Below, in pieces: positions 10,101 through 19,036 of a DNA stretch of 64,000 nucleotides. The position numbers were made by a program, and so were the translations under genes. How positions within the stretch are numbered: position 1 is the stretch's first letter; each line of letters begins with the position of its first letter. The stretch covers positions 86,630-150,629 of the forward strand of contig NZ_AUAM01000011.1 of NCBI RefSeq assembly GCF_000428725.1, given 5' to 3'. The stretch is from Psychromonas aquimarina ATCC BAA-1526. GTDB lineage: Bacteria > Pseudomonadota > Gammaproteobacteria > Enterobacterales > Psychromonadaceae. The notes beneath the pieces were generated by a model that had not been told where the DNA came from, did no database searches, and worked only from the letters and a program-made list of their open reading frames with translations.

Positions 10101-10196
10101 ATGGCGTACTTAAACCAAACTACTAACAATAACGAAGAGGCTACAGAACAGCCAGCACCAGCAAAAGACTGGAAGTTCAGAAGAGTCTACTACTAG
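10101..10196 (+). CDS. Candidate 31-residue peptide
   Basis: ATG to TAG encodes 31 residues: an N-terminal half rich in N, T, E, Q, P and A, then a basic/aromatic end KDWKFRRVYY. The ATG has an AGAGG site seven bases upstream. It is too short for ordinary ORF lists and has no recognisable family. It lies in the stretch that separates the repeat lipoprotein from the mdtL remnant. It could be a small regulatory or secreted peptide, or chance; no peptide-modifying enzyme is adjacent. Confidence 0.35.
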   Translation: MAYLNQTTNNNEEATEQPAPAKDWKFRRVYY

Positions 10197-10402
10197 ATAG
10201 AGTGCTTAACTCAAGCTTGCGCTAAGGCGGCAGGCTTTATGATAATCATTTAACACCAGATATTTGCTTATTGAAGCTGTTGGGCGAACACCACAACAGC
10301 TAATTCCGACATAGCCTTTCAAATTGTTTATTGGTCGAAATATCTGATCGCTAGGTGGGAAGTTAGTTCAACTTTTTATCCATAATTCAGATTAGTTATT
10401 CA

Positions 10403-10702
10403 ATGAATTTATTCGCTTTCGGCCTGCTGTGTGCTGGATTTTAAATCGGGTTTGGCATAGCTATGAGTCAGGCGATCAATCCGTTTTCTCTGCGTGCCGG
10501 CATAGCAAGTTCATTGCTTCGTATTGCTCAGATCTGTACCCCTGCTTTATACATTTTGGTTATGAGTCAGCTAGACGTAAGTGCTGTAAATATGCTGGTC
10601 TTTATATTAGCTTTCGGTGGAGTTATTAGTTTTATTCTAATATTATTAATTCATTCTCCTGTCCATGGCTATGCAAATGAAAAAATCGTTAGCACGTCTT
10701 GA
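10403..10702 (+). pseudogene. mdtL: 3' remnant of MFS drug exporter mdtL
   Basis: Codons from 10403 to 10702 match the last 95 or so residues of MdtL (about 390 aa in E. coli): a CAGF, then GFGIAMSQAINPFSLRAG, then a final membrane pair. The frame is interrupted by TAA at 10442, exactly where E. coli MdtL has sense sequence between CAGF and GFG. The first three quarters of the gene are absent upstream. In E. coli mdtL lies directly before yidZ, as here, so this is a decayed syntenic gene and not an import. A fragment starting at the ATG at 10463 could still be translated but would be only two or three helices. Confidence 0.8.
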
Positions 10703-11642
10703 TCTTAACTTGTTGTTCACTCTGCAGCTCTTATTGAAAGAACTGAGTGTGTCTAAAACGGCCAAAAAGCTGAATGTTACACCTTCATCGGTGAGCAAAT
10801 CACTTAATAAGCTTAGAGACTGGTTTGATGATCCTTTATTTATCAAAACTCCTCAGGGTTTCTTCCCAACTCTTCTTGCCAGAAGCCTAGAGAGCGAACT
10901 ATCAGTCTGGCTGCAGATGGGCAGTCAGATTATAGCTAAACGCAGTGATGAAATACCAAAAGGTGTGCACTTCAACCTGGCAATGGAATCACCATTTCTA
11001 CTGGTCAAGTTTAATGAACTGACTAATCACATTTACCAGAAATACCCCGATGCAAAAGTGAAGGTCAGTAACTGGGATTATGATTCGCTAGAATCTATTA
11101 TCTGCGGAGAAGCAGACATTGCCTTTACAGGCAGAGAGAGCCACCCCCGTTCAAAAGAATCATTAGATTCTTTACCATACTTTATCGATTTTGAAGTCTT
11201 ATTTTCTGACCTTCCTGTGGTTTATTTACATAAAAATCATCCAGCATTACAGGAAGAGTGGAGTATAGATACATTCCTCAAATACCCGCATATTAATATA
11301 ATCTGGGAAAAAAGCGATACCTGTGCTCTAGATGAAGTTATAGCGGATCTAGGGTTAACACGTAATATAGCTCTGACCATGGCAAGTTTTGAGCAGTCTC
11401 TGTTTATGGCGGCTCAACCTGGACAGGAGATGATCACTACTGCACCTCAATACTGTCAGCATTACAATCACCACATGCACCCTGATTTGGTTAATTTGCC
11501 AATCCCTTTAGATAAAGAATTTCAGGAAAAATTAATCATTCCTTTCACTATGATCTGGCACAAACGCAACAGTCATAACCCCAAAATTAAATGGCTTAAA
11601 CAGACGATTAAAGACCTCTACTGTTTAGAAAATTCACGATAA
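10677..11642 (+). CDS. yidZ: LysR-family regulator YidZ
   Basis: DNA-binding regulator of 321 residues, near E. coli YidZ length (319). It matches YidZ through its length: an N-terminal winged helix with [24 protein letters not shown], then [37 protein letters not shown], and [14 protein letters not shown] near the C-terminus. YidZ has been linked to anaerobic nitric-oxide protection in E. coli; targets here are unknown. The start at 10677 is set by alignment to the family (MKKSxxxLDLNLL). An upstream ATG at 10665 is in frame. The gene overlaps the end of the mdtL remnant by 26 bases, and no strong ribosome site is visible. Confidence 0.88.
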   Translation: MKKSLARLDLNLLFTLQLLLKELSVSKTAKKLNVTPSSVSKSLNKLRDWFDDPLFIKTPQGFFPTLLARSLESELSVWLQMGSQIIAKRSDEIPKGVHFNLAMESPFLLVKFNELTNHIYQKYPDAKVKVSNWDYDSLESIICGEADIAFTGRESHPRSKESLDSLPYFIDFEVLFSDLPVVYLHKNHPALQEEWSIDTFLKYPHINIIWEKSDTCALDEVIADLGLTRNIALTMASFEQSLFMAAQPGQEMITTAPQYCQHYNHHMHPDLVNLPIPLDKEFQEKLIIPFTMIWHKRNSHNPKIKWLKQTIKDLYCLENSR

Positions 11643-11714
11643 ACTGTAAAGAGCGCCATAAATGCTATATCAGTAAGCCCTATTCATATTCAAACAGCTG
11701 GATTTGCCAATACC

Positions 11715-12770
11715 ATGACATCCCGTAGATTAACCTTATTCATTCTTCTTATTGCAGGCTTTGGGTTTCTGCGATGGAGTTATGGGGTATTTTGGCGTAA
11801 TAATGAAGAATTAGGCGCAATAGTAAAGCAGCTGCAAAACAGTCTGCCGGCAGCTTCCCCGGTCAAAACAATTCAGAAAAAGCCGCTTTCTTCTCCAGAA
11901 AGTAATTCCCAGAATAAGCCGCTCACCTCTAAGCGGTCAATAACACACAGTAAACCGCTATCGACTATCAATGCCTGTAATACTCCCCCGAATGAAGAGT
12001 TCAGACACAACAGCAGCACAATAATATCTGACCATTTTCTAATAAATATCAATGCACAAGGATTATCTGACTCTTTTAAACATAGATTGATAAAAAAGCT
12101 GGATGTAATTTTTGAAACCTATGCCGAGTTAATTGATGCTGAAAACTTAAGAACGGTTCGCTTGAACATCAACATATTTAAAGACAAACAGAGTTTCAAT
12201 CAATATATTCAAAAAAACGGCCATTACAGCAGCACTATCACAGGCGTATATTTTCATCATACTGGTTCAGCTAATATTATTTACAGAGGTGAAAAACAAA
12301 CCATGCAGACAGCACTGCACGAGTCGGTTCATGCCATAAATCATGCGCTTATCGGCCGTACACCAGGCTGGCTGAATGAAGGGATGGCAGAATATTTTGA
12401 GCATACAGCAAGTGATCCTGGTGCTGATTCAGCTGCTGTTGTCTCTGACTGGACAGACCATAAAGGAAACTTCAGATATAAACAGTTTGATCTGCCTATT
12501 CTGTTAAGCCACGAGGATTACTGGTATCAAGATGCAGATGAAGATAACCGGAAATTATATGCGAACAGCTGGTTATGGATAAATTACCTTATGGGCTCCG
12601 ATGCAGGTGTAAATGTTTTATCGTCGGTTTTAAAACAAGAGTTACAGGATCCCTGCAGCATTCTGGATAAAGATGCCATGTACGAATTGATCCTGGATAC
12701 CTCTCCATACATAGAAAGCGATTACTTATACTGGCTGGACGAGCACTACCCAATGCTAAACTCCGAATAA
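11715..12770 (+). CDS. Membrane-anchored gluzincin zinc metallopeptidase
   Basis: Protein of 351 residues. One N-terminal membrane segment (about 6-26) is followed by a Lys/Ser/Pro-rich linker with KPLSS/KPLTS/KPLST repeats. A globular domain of about 240 residues then faces the periplasm. The zinc motif is HESVH at 202-206, and the third ligand is probably Glu222 in GWLNEGMAEYFE, the layout of MA-clan (DUF1570-like) peptidases. It is expected to cleave peptides in the envelope, substrate unknown. It begins 72 bases after yidZ; no clear Shine-Dalgarno sequence. The HExxH and WLNEG motifs make peptidase activity likely, and the name is kept general. Confidence 0.75.
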   Translation: MTSRRLTLFILLIAGFGFLRWSYGVFWRNNEELGAIVKQLQNSLPAASPVKTIQKKPLSSPESNSQNKPLTSKRSITHSKPLSTINACNTPPNEEFRHNSSTIISDHFLININAQGLSDSFKHRLIKKLDVIFETYAELIDAENLRTVRLNINIFKDKQSFNQYIQKNGHYSSTITGVYFHHTGSANIIYRGEKQTMQTALHESVHAINHALIGRTPGWLNEGMAEYFEHTASDPGADSAAVVSDWTDHKGNFRYKQFDLPILLSHEDYWYQDADEDNRKLYANSWLWINYLMGSDAGVNVLSSVLKQELQDPCSILDKDAMYELILDTSPYIESDYLYWLDEHYPMLNSE

Positions 12771-12927
12771 TAGCGCTTTAAAGAGATAAATATTCCCTAT
12801 AATTCAACCCGCTGCAGCAATCTGCAATTATTATAAACTTTACGAAAAGTGATTTTAATAACAGCCCCTAAAGCCGTTTTTATCGTTTTTTTCAATTTTC
12901 CTTCTCTATTCTCTGATTATCAGTACA

Positions 12928-14760
12928 ATGCTGACAAACATGCGAATAGGAACCATTCTCACCTTGAAAAATAACAACAAAACTATTAACTGGCCCTGGT
13001 TAGTCGACCAGGCAAAACAGTACAAAACACGTCTGATCTGGGCAAATATAATTGCCCTTCTGGCCACCGCAGTCAGTGTCCCGATTCCACTATTAATGCC
13101 GTTAATGGTTGATGAGATCCTGCTTAATAAACCAGGCTCAGGCGTTAATTTTATTAATCACTTTTTACCCGAAACACTGCAGCAGCCGGCTAATTATATT
13201 GTGATTATTTTTCTCTGCGTGATTGTGATGCGCACACTCAGCCAGCTGCTGAATATTCTGCAGAGCCGCCAGTTCACCCTGGTTTCAAAAACCATTACCT
13301 GCACTATCCGCAGCAGAATGATCGACAAATTAGGCCGGATCAGTATTCGTCAGTATGAAACCCGCGGCAGCGGCGGCATTAACTCGCATATCGTCACGGA
13401 TATCGAAACCATAGATAAATTTATCGGCACCACCTTAAGCCGCTTTATTGTCAGCTTATTAACTGTAATCGGTACTGCGGCCATTTTACTGTGGATAGAT
13501 CTATATTTAGGCCTGTTTATTTTATTGGTAAATCCCTTTGTTGTGTACTTTTCACGTAAATTAGGAGCACGGGTAAAAAATCTAAAAAAGAAAGAGAATC
13601 AAGCGTTTGAAAAATTTCAAAACCGTTTAATCGAAATCTTAGACGGCATTTATCAGCTGCGTGCTTCTAATCGTGAAAAGGACTTTTTGAATGAACTTAA
13701 AAGCCAGGCCGATGATATCCGCAGCAGTGCAGACAGATACGCCTGGCAGAGTGAAGCTGCCAGCCGCAGTTCATTTTTATTATTTCTGTTAGGCTTTGAA
13801 CTGTTCCGCGCGGCTGCAATGCTGATGGTGTTATTTAGTGATTTAACTATCGGGGAGATCTTTGCCGTATTCGGTTACCTGTGGTTTATGTTATCACCGG
13901 TACAGGAGCTGTTAAGCATGCAGTTCTCCTGGTACAGCGCCTCTGCCGCTATTAAGCGTGTTAACACCCTGCTGCAGCTCGAAGAAGAACAGCGCCCGCC
14001 CAGTAAAGTGAACCCTTTTATTAACTGTCAGGCCGCCGAGGTCTGTATTCGTAATATCAGCTTTGCCTACGATAATGAAAACCGGGTATTAAACAATTTA
14101 TCATTAACCATTCCTGCCGGTAAAAAAATTGCCCTGGTCGGCTCCAGCGGCGGCGGCAAGTCCACTCTGATCCAGCTTCTAATCGGTGTTTATCAGCACA
14201 GCAGCGGAGAAATTTTATTTAACGGTGAAAAAAGCACAGATATTGGTTTTGATATTATTCGTAACAACATCTCCGTAGTACTGCAGCAGCCGGTATTATT
14301 TAACGATACATTACGCCATAACTTAGCGCTGGGCGCTGATTACACGGATCTGCAGTTGTGGAAAGCACTGCAGGTTGCGCAGCTTGATGATGTTATACAG
14401 CAGCTCAGCGAAGGTTTAGATACCCAGCTCGGCCGCCAGGGTCTCCGTCTTTCCGGCGGACAACGCCAGCGTGTAGCAGTCGCACGTATGGTTTTAAGCG
14501 ATCCGAAGTTTGTTATTCTGGATGAAGCCACCTCGGCACTGGATACCGCCACAGAAAGTGCCCTTCACCATGCACTTAATAACTTCTTAGCCGGCCGCAC
14601 CACGCTGATTGTGGCGCACCGTTTATCTGCGGTAAAACAAGCCGATATTATTTACGTTTTAGAAGACGGGCAGATAACACAGTCAGGAAAACATACTGAT
14701 TTAGTACAGCAAAACGGCCTCTATCAGACACTCTACGGCACTGTTCAAGCCGCATCATAA
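12928..14760 (+). CDS. ABC exporter, fused membrane and ATPase domains
   Basis: Half-transporter of about 610 residues that would work as a homodimer. Six membrane segments occupy roughly 35-330. The ATPase half has Walker A GSSGGGKST (405-413), Q-loop QQP near 453, signature LSGGQ (508-512), Walker B/D-loop ILDEATSALD (530-539) and the switch His in AHR. It is the MsbA/multidrug exporter type; the substrate is not predictable from sequence. The Fur-regulated receptor gene follows after a terminator, so a role in export of a metal chelator is possible but unproven. The ATG at 12940 is an alternative start; neither has a strong ribosome site. Confidence 0.85.
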   Translation: MLTNMRIGTILTLKNNNKTINWPWLVDQAKQYKTRLIWANIIALLATAVSVPIPLLMPLMVDEILLNKPGSGVNFINHFLPETLQQPANYIVIIFLCVIVMRTLSQLLNILQSRQFTLVSKTITCTIRSRMIDKLGRISIRQYETRGSGGINSHIVTDIETIDKFIGTTLSRFIVSLLTVIGTAAILLWIDLYLGLFILLVNPFVVYFSRKLGARVKNLKKKENQAFEKFQNRLIEILDGIYQLRASNREKDFLNELKSQADDIRSSADRYAWQSEAASRSSFLLFLLGFELFRAAAMLMVLFSDLTIGEIFAVFGYLWFMLSPVQELLSMQFSWYSASAAIKRVNTLLQLEEEQRPPSKVNPFINCQAAEVCIRNISFAYDNENRVLNNLSLTIPAGKKIALVGSSGGGKSTLIQLLIGVYQHSSGEILFNGEKSTDIGFDIIRNNISVVLQQPVLFNDTLRHNLALGADYTDLQLWKALQVAQLDDVIQQLSEGLDTQLGRQGLRLSGGQRQRVAVARMVLSDPKFVILDEATSALDTATESALHHALNNFLAGRTTLIVAHRLSAVKQADIIYVLEDGQITQSGKHTDLVQQNGLYQTLYGTVQAAS

Positions 14761-14779
14761 CACACTCTTCCCGATAAAA

Positions 14780-14812
14780 AAGTGCCGGCTGCCTGCCGTT
14801 CCGGCGCTTTTC
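14780..14812 (+). terminator. Intrinsic terminator after ABC exporter
   Basis: AAGTGCCGG and CCGGCGCTT pair with one G-T wobble over a 12-base loop, followed by TTT. Confidence 0.7.
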
Positions 14813-14868
14813 CAACACCGCGTAAAGCAGCCGTGACAGCTGCAGTGTTAAAAAGTTTCACTTTTCTA

Positions 14869-14892
14869 ATGATAATGATAGCAATTATCATT
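14869..14892. promoter_or_regulatory. Fur box upstream of TonB-dependent receptor
   Basis: ATGATAATGATAG followed by CAATTATCATT closely fits the 19-bp Fur consensus of GATAAT-type hexamers. It lies 53 bases before the receptor start, where it would block the promoter when iron is plentiful. Confidence 0.85.
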
Positions 14893-14944
14893 CGCATTAA
14901 ATATACTGCACGGCATCTTAAACTATGACGCTTAAGGAAATAAG

Positions 14945-17119
14945 ATGTCGGCTAAAAAAAGTATATTATGCACAGCAGTCTTAATGGCTTTATCAACTAA
15001 CAACTACGCTGCCCAGGTAAGCACATTTGACGAGGTTGTTGTTTCAGCAACCCGTACCGAACAGAGCATTAATGATGTTTCCAGTTCAATCAGCACCGTT
15101 TCTGCTGAAACAATCGATAAAACCATGGCCGGTGATCTGAAAGAAGCGCTGCAGTATACTCCAGGTGTTAACGTCAACGGTTCCGGGCGCTTCGGCATGT
15201 CCGGCATTAACATTCGCGGCATGGACGACAGCCGCGTTAAAATCATGGTGGACGGTGTTTCCCTGCCGGCTCCATATAACCCCGGCTCTAACGAGCAGCG
15301 TAAATACCCGAGCACCATTGAAGTAGATACACTGCAGGCTGTTGAAGTTAATAAAGGGCCTTCTTCTAGTTTATACGGCTCCGATGCGCTCGGCGGCGCA
15401 GTAATAATGCGTACTAAAAACCCGGAAGATCTGTTAAAAACAGAGGGCAATGAGCATGCCTTCTCAGTAAAAACCGGTTACGACAGCGTAGACAGCAGCA
15501 GCAAAACTACCGCTTCATGGGCAATGCGTGAAGATAAGCTAGAAACACTGCTGATGCTGACCTACAAAAACGGTAATGAATATCAGACCCACGGCAGCGG
15601 CGCAGATATTATCGGTGAAGAGCGCGGCGCGGCAGATCCCGCTAAGCAGGAAATAGGCAACGTACTGGCAAAATCCTTTTACCAGCTGAATCAGCAGCAC
15701 CGCCTGGGTTTAACCTTTGAATATTACCAGCAGAAATATAATGAAGATGAGCTGTCTAACGAAGGTGCTTCAATCATGTCCGGCAACATACCGCTGATCA
15801 CCTACACAGACAATTTCAATGAAGATACCACGACACGTATGCGTGTCGGTCTTGAGCATCAATGGCAGGCAGATAATCAGGCATTTGATTCTTTAGACTG
15901 GAAAATTAACCTGCAGCAGACTGAATCACTGTCAAAAAACTACGATACCTCAACCGGTATGATGGGCAGCGGCAAGCGCCTGCGTGAACGTGAAGCCGAG
16001 GATAATTCCATTCAGTTCGATGCACAGTTTGATAAATTAATCGAAGCATCAAACAGCTACCACCAGATAACCTACGGCGCGAGTTTCCTGAATAATAAAT
16101 TCAGCACCCGCAATGTTGACTACAAATACGACCTGGGAACCGTGACTCCCGGTCATACCGATATGCCCGATGCGACGCTGCAGCAGTGGGGTATTTTTGT
16201 ACAGGATCAGGCATTTCTGTTAGAAGAAAGACTGGTTCTAACAGCCGGTTTACGTTATGACTCCTTTGAGGCGTCACCGGAAAGCAATGACGGTTTTACA
16301 AGCGAATACCCGGACAGTAAAAGTGATGCATTTACCGCTAAATTAGGAGCTGTTTACCACTTCACTGAAAGCTTCAGCGGTTTTGCGCAGATCAGCCAGG
16401 GCTTTAAAGCACCAACTATCTACGATCTGTATTACTTCTATGACAGCGGTGCAGTCATTGATCCGAATCCGGACCTTAAACCTGAATCAAGTATTGCTTA
16501 CGAAACGGGCATACGTGCACACTCTGATGCGGCACGAGTGGAATTAGCCGTATTCTACAATGACTACACAGATTTCATTGCTCAGAAATATCTGGGAAAA
16601 ACCATAGATAACGGTCAGGAAAAAGATCATTACACCAAAGAAAATATCGGCAGTGCTGAAATTTACGGCGTGGAATTCAGCTCAACGGTTCTGCTGGATA
16701 AAGCATTTAATGCACCGCAGGGCACCTACAGTAAGTTCAGTGCGGCTTATACCGAAGGTTATAATAAAGACACAGATCAGGCACTGGACAGCGTTGCTCC
16801 GTTAACCGCTAATTTAGGTTTTGGTTATGATGCACCTAACGGCAAAGGCGGTGCCTTATTAAATATTAATATGGTTGCCGGTAAAGACGACTGGTCAGAG
16901 CCTAATATTCAGCCTGTAGCAGGTTATACCGTGGTTGATTTAACCGCGTATTACCGTCCGCATCAAGATGTCACTATCCGCGGCGGACTGTTTAACGCCT
17001 TTGATAAACAGTACTGGTTATATGATGATGTCAGCGGTGTTGAAAACGGTGATTCAGGTGTAGACCGTAAAGCACAGGCAGGCCGTAATTGGGGAGTGAA
17101 TGTAGCCTGGGATTTCTAA
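14945..17119 (+). CDS. TonB-dependent outer-membrane receptor, heme/siderophore type
   Basis: A 724-residue receptor with a 22-residue signal peptide (ends NNYAA), TonB box near DEVVVSATRTEQ, a plug domain (about 40-150, with INIRGMDD and VEVNKGPSSSLYGSDALGG), and a 22-strand barrel ending in WDF. Near residue 490 it has FKAP and then NPDLKPESS, the two boxes typical of heme receptors (FRAP/NPNL). The His normally found between those boxes is absent, so heme is likely but not assured. The AAGGA ribosome site and the Fur box upstream indicate iron repression. It could serve the hut importer and TonB system 15-20 kb away. Confidence 0.85.
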   Translation: MSAKKSILCTAVLMALSTNNYAAQVSTFDEVVVSATRTEQSINDVSSSISTVSAETIDKTMAGDLKEALQYTPGVNVNGSGRFGMSGINIRGMDDSRVKIMVDGVSLPAPYNPGSNEQRKYPSTIEVDTLQAVEVNKGPSSSLYGSDALGGAVIMRTKNPEDLLKTEGNEHAFSVKTGYDSVDSSSKTTASWAMREDKLETLLMLTYKNGNEYQTHGSGADIIGEERGAADPAKQEIGNVLAKSFYQLNQQHRLGLTFEYYQQKYNEDELSNEGASIMSGNIPLITYTDNFNEDTTTRMRVGLEHQWQADNQAFDSLDWKINLQQTESLSKNYDTSTGMMGSGKRLREREAEDNSIQFDAQFDKLIEASNSYHQITYGASFLNNKFSTRNVDYKYDLGTVTPGHTDMPDATLQQWGIFVQDQAFLLEERLVLTAGLRYDSFEASPESNDGFTSEYPDSKSDAFTAKLGAVYHFTESFSGFAQISQGFKAPTIYDLYYFYDSGAVIDPNPDLKPESSIAYETGIRAHSDAARVELAVFYNDYTDFIAQKYLGKTIDNGQEKDHYTKENIGSAEIYGVEFSSTVLLDKAFNAPQGTYSKFSAAYTEGYNKDTDQALDSVAPLTANLGFGYDAPNGKGGALLNINMVAGKDDWSEPNIQPVAGYTVVDLTAYYRPHQDVTIRGGLFNAFDKQYWLYDDVSGVENGDSGVDRKAQAGRNWGVNVAWDF

Positions 17120-17155
17120 TCCCTGAATTGAATATTAACAAAGTAATTTAATCAG

Positions 17156-17189
17156 AAGCCCTGAGTCTAAGCAGATCCGGGGCTTTTTT
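17156..17189 (+). terminator. Intrinsic terminator after the receptor
   Basis: AAGCCC and GGGGCTT bracket a longer loop and are followed by TTTTTT. Confidence 0.7.
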
Positions 17190-17203
17190 ATGTCCTGATT
17201 TCA

Positions 17204-17257
17204 CCTCGTTCCCATGCAGAGTATTACCTCGTTCCCATGCTCTGCGTGGGAATGCAT
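17204..17257. repeat. REP-like palindromic repeat, one partial and one full copy
   Basis: CCTCGTTCCCATGC occurs at 17204 and again at 17227. The second copy continues into GCGTGGGAA, giving a hairpin of TTCCCATGC and GCGTGGGAA with a 3-base loop. Similar extragenic palindromes are common in gammaproteobacterial genomes. Confidence 0.65.
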
Positions 17258-17315
17258 AGTTTTATGCTTGATACAGTAAGAGGCTGACAATCTAAATTGA
17301 CTTCCAGATGCAACT

Positions 17316-17606
17316 TTATAATTGGGCGTAAATTCTTTGCATGCCTCGGTCCTCTTGTTTATAACCACGTGGATTTAAATTAAATGTCTTACCTGTAAAT
17401 TGAAGGTTAGATATTTTAGAAACGATACACATATTCCACTCATGATCAGGTGTTATGTGCGCTCCTTGCGTTTGAAAGCACCTTAGTACTTCATTTCCTG
17501 CAGTTGAAATACCAACAGCACAAGGTTGAACAACTCTTGGTAACCCACTATAAGTAAACGAAATTTCTTCGCGATTATTGATTGCTTGAACAATAGAATT
17601 AATCAT
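17316..17606 (-). CDS. Small WYL-like domain protein
   Basis: A 96-residue protein. The ATG at 17606 is chosen because GGGGGA precedes it; the longer upstream frame has no ribosome site. It resembles one strand-rich WYL-type ligand-binding module: EEISFTYSGLPRVVQPCAVG, then GNEVLRCFQTQG, then a Trp and VSKISNLQFTGKTF. WYL domains usually sit in larger transcription factors and bind nucleic acids or small effectors. This one stands alone, with no HTH. The function is unknown. It is isolated between repeats. Confidence 0.6.
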   Translation of the reverse strand: MINSIVQAINNREEISFTYSGLPRVVQPCAVGISTAGNEVLRCFQTQGAHITPDHEWNMCIVSKISNLQFTGKTFNLNPRGYKQEDRGMQRIYAQL

Positions 17607-17869
17607 TATAATTCCCCCATTAATTATGGTTTTGTAAAGTAATTTTGAGAGTCTTGTTTTTTGATCTAAAAGGCGAAACATAAAACTTAATCCCAAATCC
17701 ACTTTAAATGCCATTGCGCCAACATAAACATCTTAGGTAAATCAGTAAAACTAACCATTACGACCTATTACACCACAATAAAAATAGGATGAATTCTCTA
17801 ATGTTCTTAACATATTTAAAGGGAGGTGATACCGCGGTAGATTTGCTTGTTTGCTGGCTTTCGCTTGCA

Positions 17870-18400
17870 GGCTAATGGGTTAACTTTCTTTGATAGGGTT
17901 TCGCCCTGACGGCGACTTTACTTCTCTTTCAACAGCAAAAGAGAAGTAAGCAAGAGAATGCCGTTCCGAACGTTTTTTTATCTTAATAAATAAATCCCTT
18001 TTTAACGCATCGATTCGGAACGCACATCCCTGTGCGTGCCGAACCTAGTGAAACCGTCCGGGTTTCACTTGCTAAAGGAATTGATTTATCAAGAAAAACG
18101 TAAACGGAAAGTAAGACACTAGCCAAAATGTTTGGGTTATTAGAGACAGCTTTTGTAGCTTCCCTTAATCAATTAATAAGATTCAGAAGAGAAAAAACAG
18201 TACAACCAAACCATTTATCACTCTTAACAAACGCCTGCACCAAGCCAATTCGGCTAGGGGCTGCACTGTGAGTTGTGCGCCAGCATAGTGTCACGCACAA
18301 AACTATCTTTACTTTAAATTTTATTGCTGTTGATAAAAAGTAAAGTCGCCGGCAAGGGCGAAACACCAACGATTATAAAAATCGAAACTGCCAGCTTTTG
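17870..18400. repeat. Non-coding inverted-repeat element
   Basis: A gene-free stretch with near-identical arms in opposite orientation: GGTTTCGCCCTGACGGCGAC and adjoining bases at 17897-17929, and its complement with one extra base at 18336-18367. The interior has further palindromes: GTGAAACC/GGTTTCAC near 18048-18068 and an arm pair around CGCACA and TGTGCG near 18016-18037. No convincing coding sequence is present. It looks like a decayed mobile or structured repeat element. Confidence 0.5.
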
Positions 18401-18497
18401 TTTATCGAAGGCTGATTTCATATCTCATTAAGGTTTGCTGAACAATAAGAATAATGATTTAATCCACGCCTGAAAATTATCAAATTCAAGGATGAAA

Positions 18498-18938
18498 ATG
18501 AAAAAATTAATTACCGCCTGTATGGGTGTACTGCTGATCAGCGGCTGTGCTCTTAGCAAACCAGGCGCAGATGAAGTTGCAGCCGCTTATCAGACAAACA
18601 TAAACTCTACAGAGAAAGAACTTATACGAGAGCAAGTAGTTGAAAAGTGTTCACTTGTATCCTATAAAGAAGGAAAGTTAAAAATCAGCTGCCGTTTAAC
18701 TGGCGATGTGCTTATTTACGATATTCGTCTTACAGATAATCGCTGGCAATGGAATCCTCAGGCAGCAGCGATAGTGACTAAAGAATTTCTAACCAATTTT
18801 TGTAATGACACTGATAATAATCCCCCCCTCCAATCCGGCTTTGCTTTGTTAATTAACCTTCAGGGTAAAAATGGTTTCGTAGGCAAAATTAAGACTATAG
18901 AAGATTGCAAAAGCCTTGAACTTGCACAGAATAAATAA
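18498..18938 (+). CDS. Small lipoprotein of unknown function
   Basis: About 146 residues, beginning MKKLITACMGVLLISGC, a clear lipoprotein signal. The ATG at 18498 is preferred because AAGGA lies five bases upstream of it; an ATG at 18492 abuts that site. The mature part has four further Cys and a mixed composition, with segments such as LKISCRLTGDVLIYDIRL. I do not recognise the family. It stands alone, 100 bases before an AraC-type regulator. Confidence 0.65.
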   Translation: MKKLITACMGVLLISGCALSKPGADEVAAAYQTNINSTEKELIREQVVEKCSLVSYKEGKLKISCRLTGDVLIYDIRLTDNRWQWNPQAAAIVTKEFLTNFCNDTDNNPPLQSGFALLINLQGKNGFVGKIKTIEDCKSLELAQNK

Positions 18939-19036
18939 TAGATAGCTAAGACCTTTTATTCTAACTTTAGGTTACGCTTTTTGAATATCGATCCGCACGG
19001 CGGGGAACTGCTGATAAATAGGAGTTTGCTAAAGTA

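Noticed and set aside
10101..10196. RiPP precursor to be modified by the radical SAM enzyme at 59.3 kb
   Set aside because: The enzyme sits in an operon with a sulfatase and has anSME features; it is 49 kb away from the peptide.
17870..18400. Integron attC or retron element
   Set aside because: No integrase or reverse transcriptase nearby, and no attC core sites were found.
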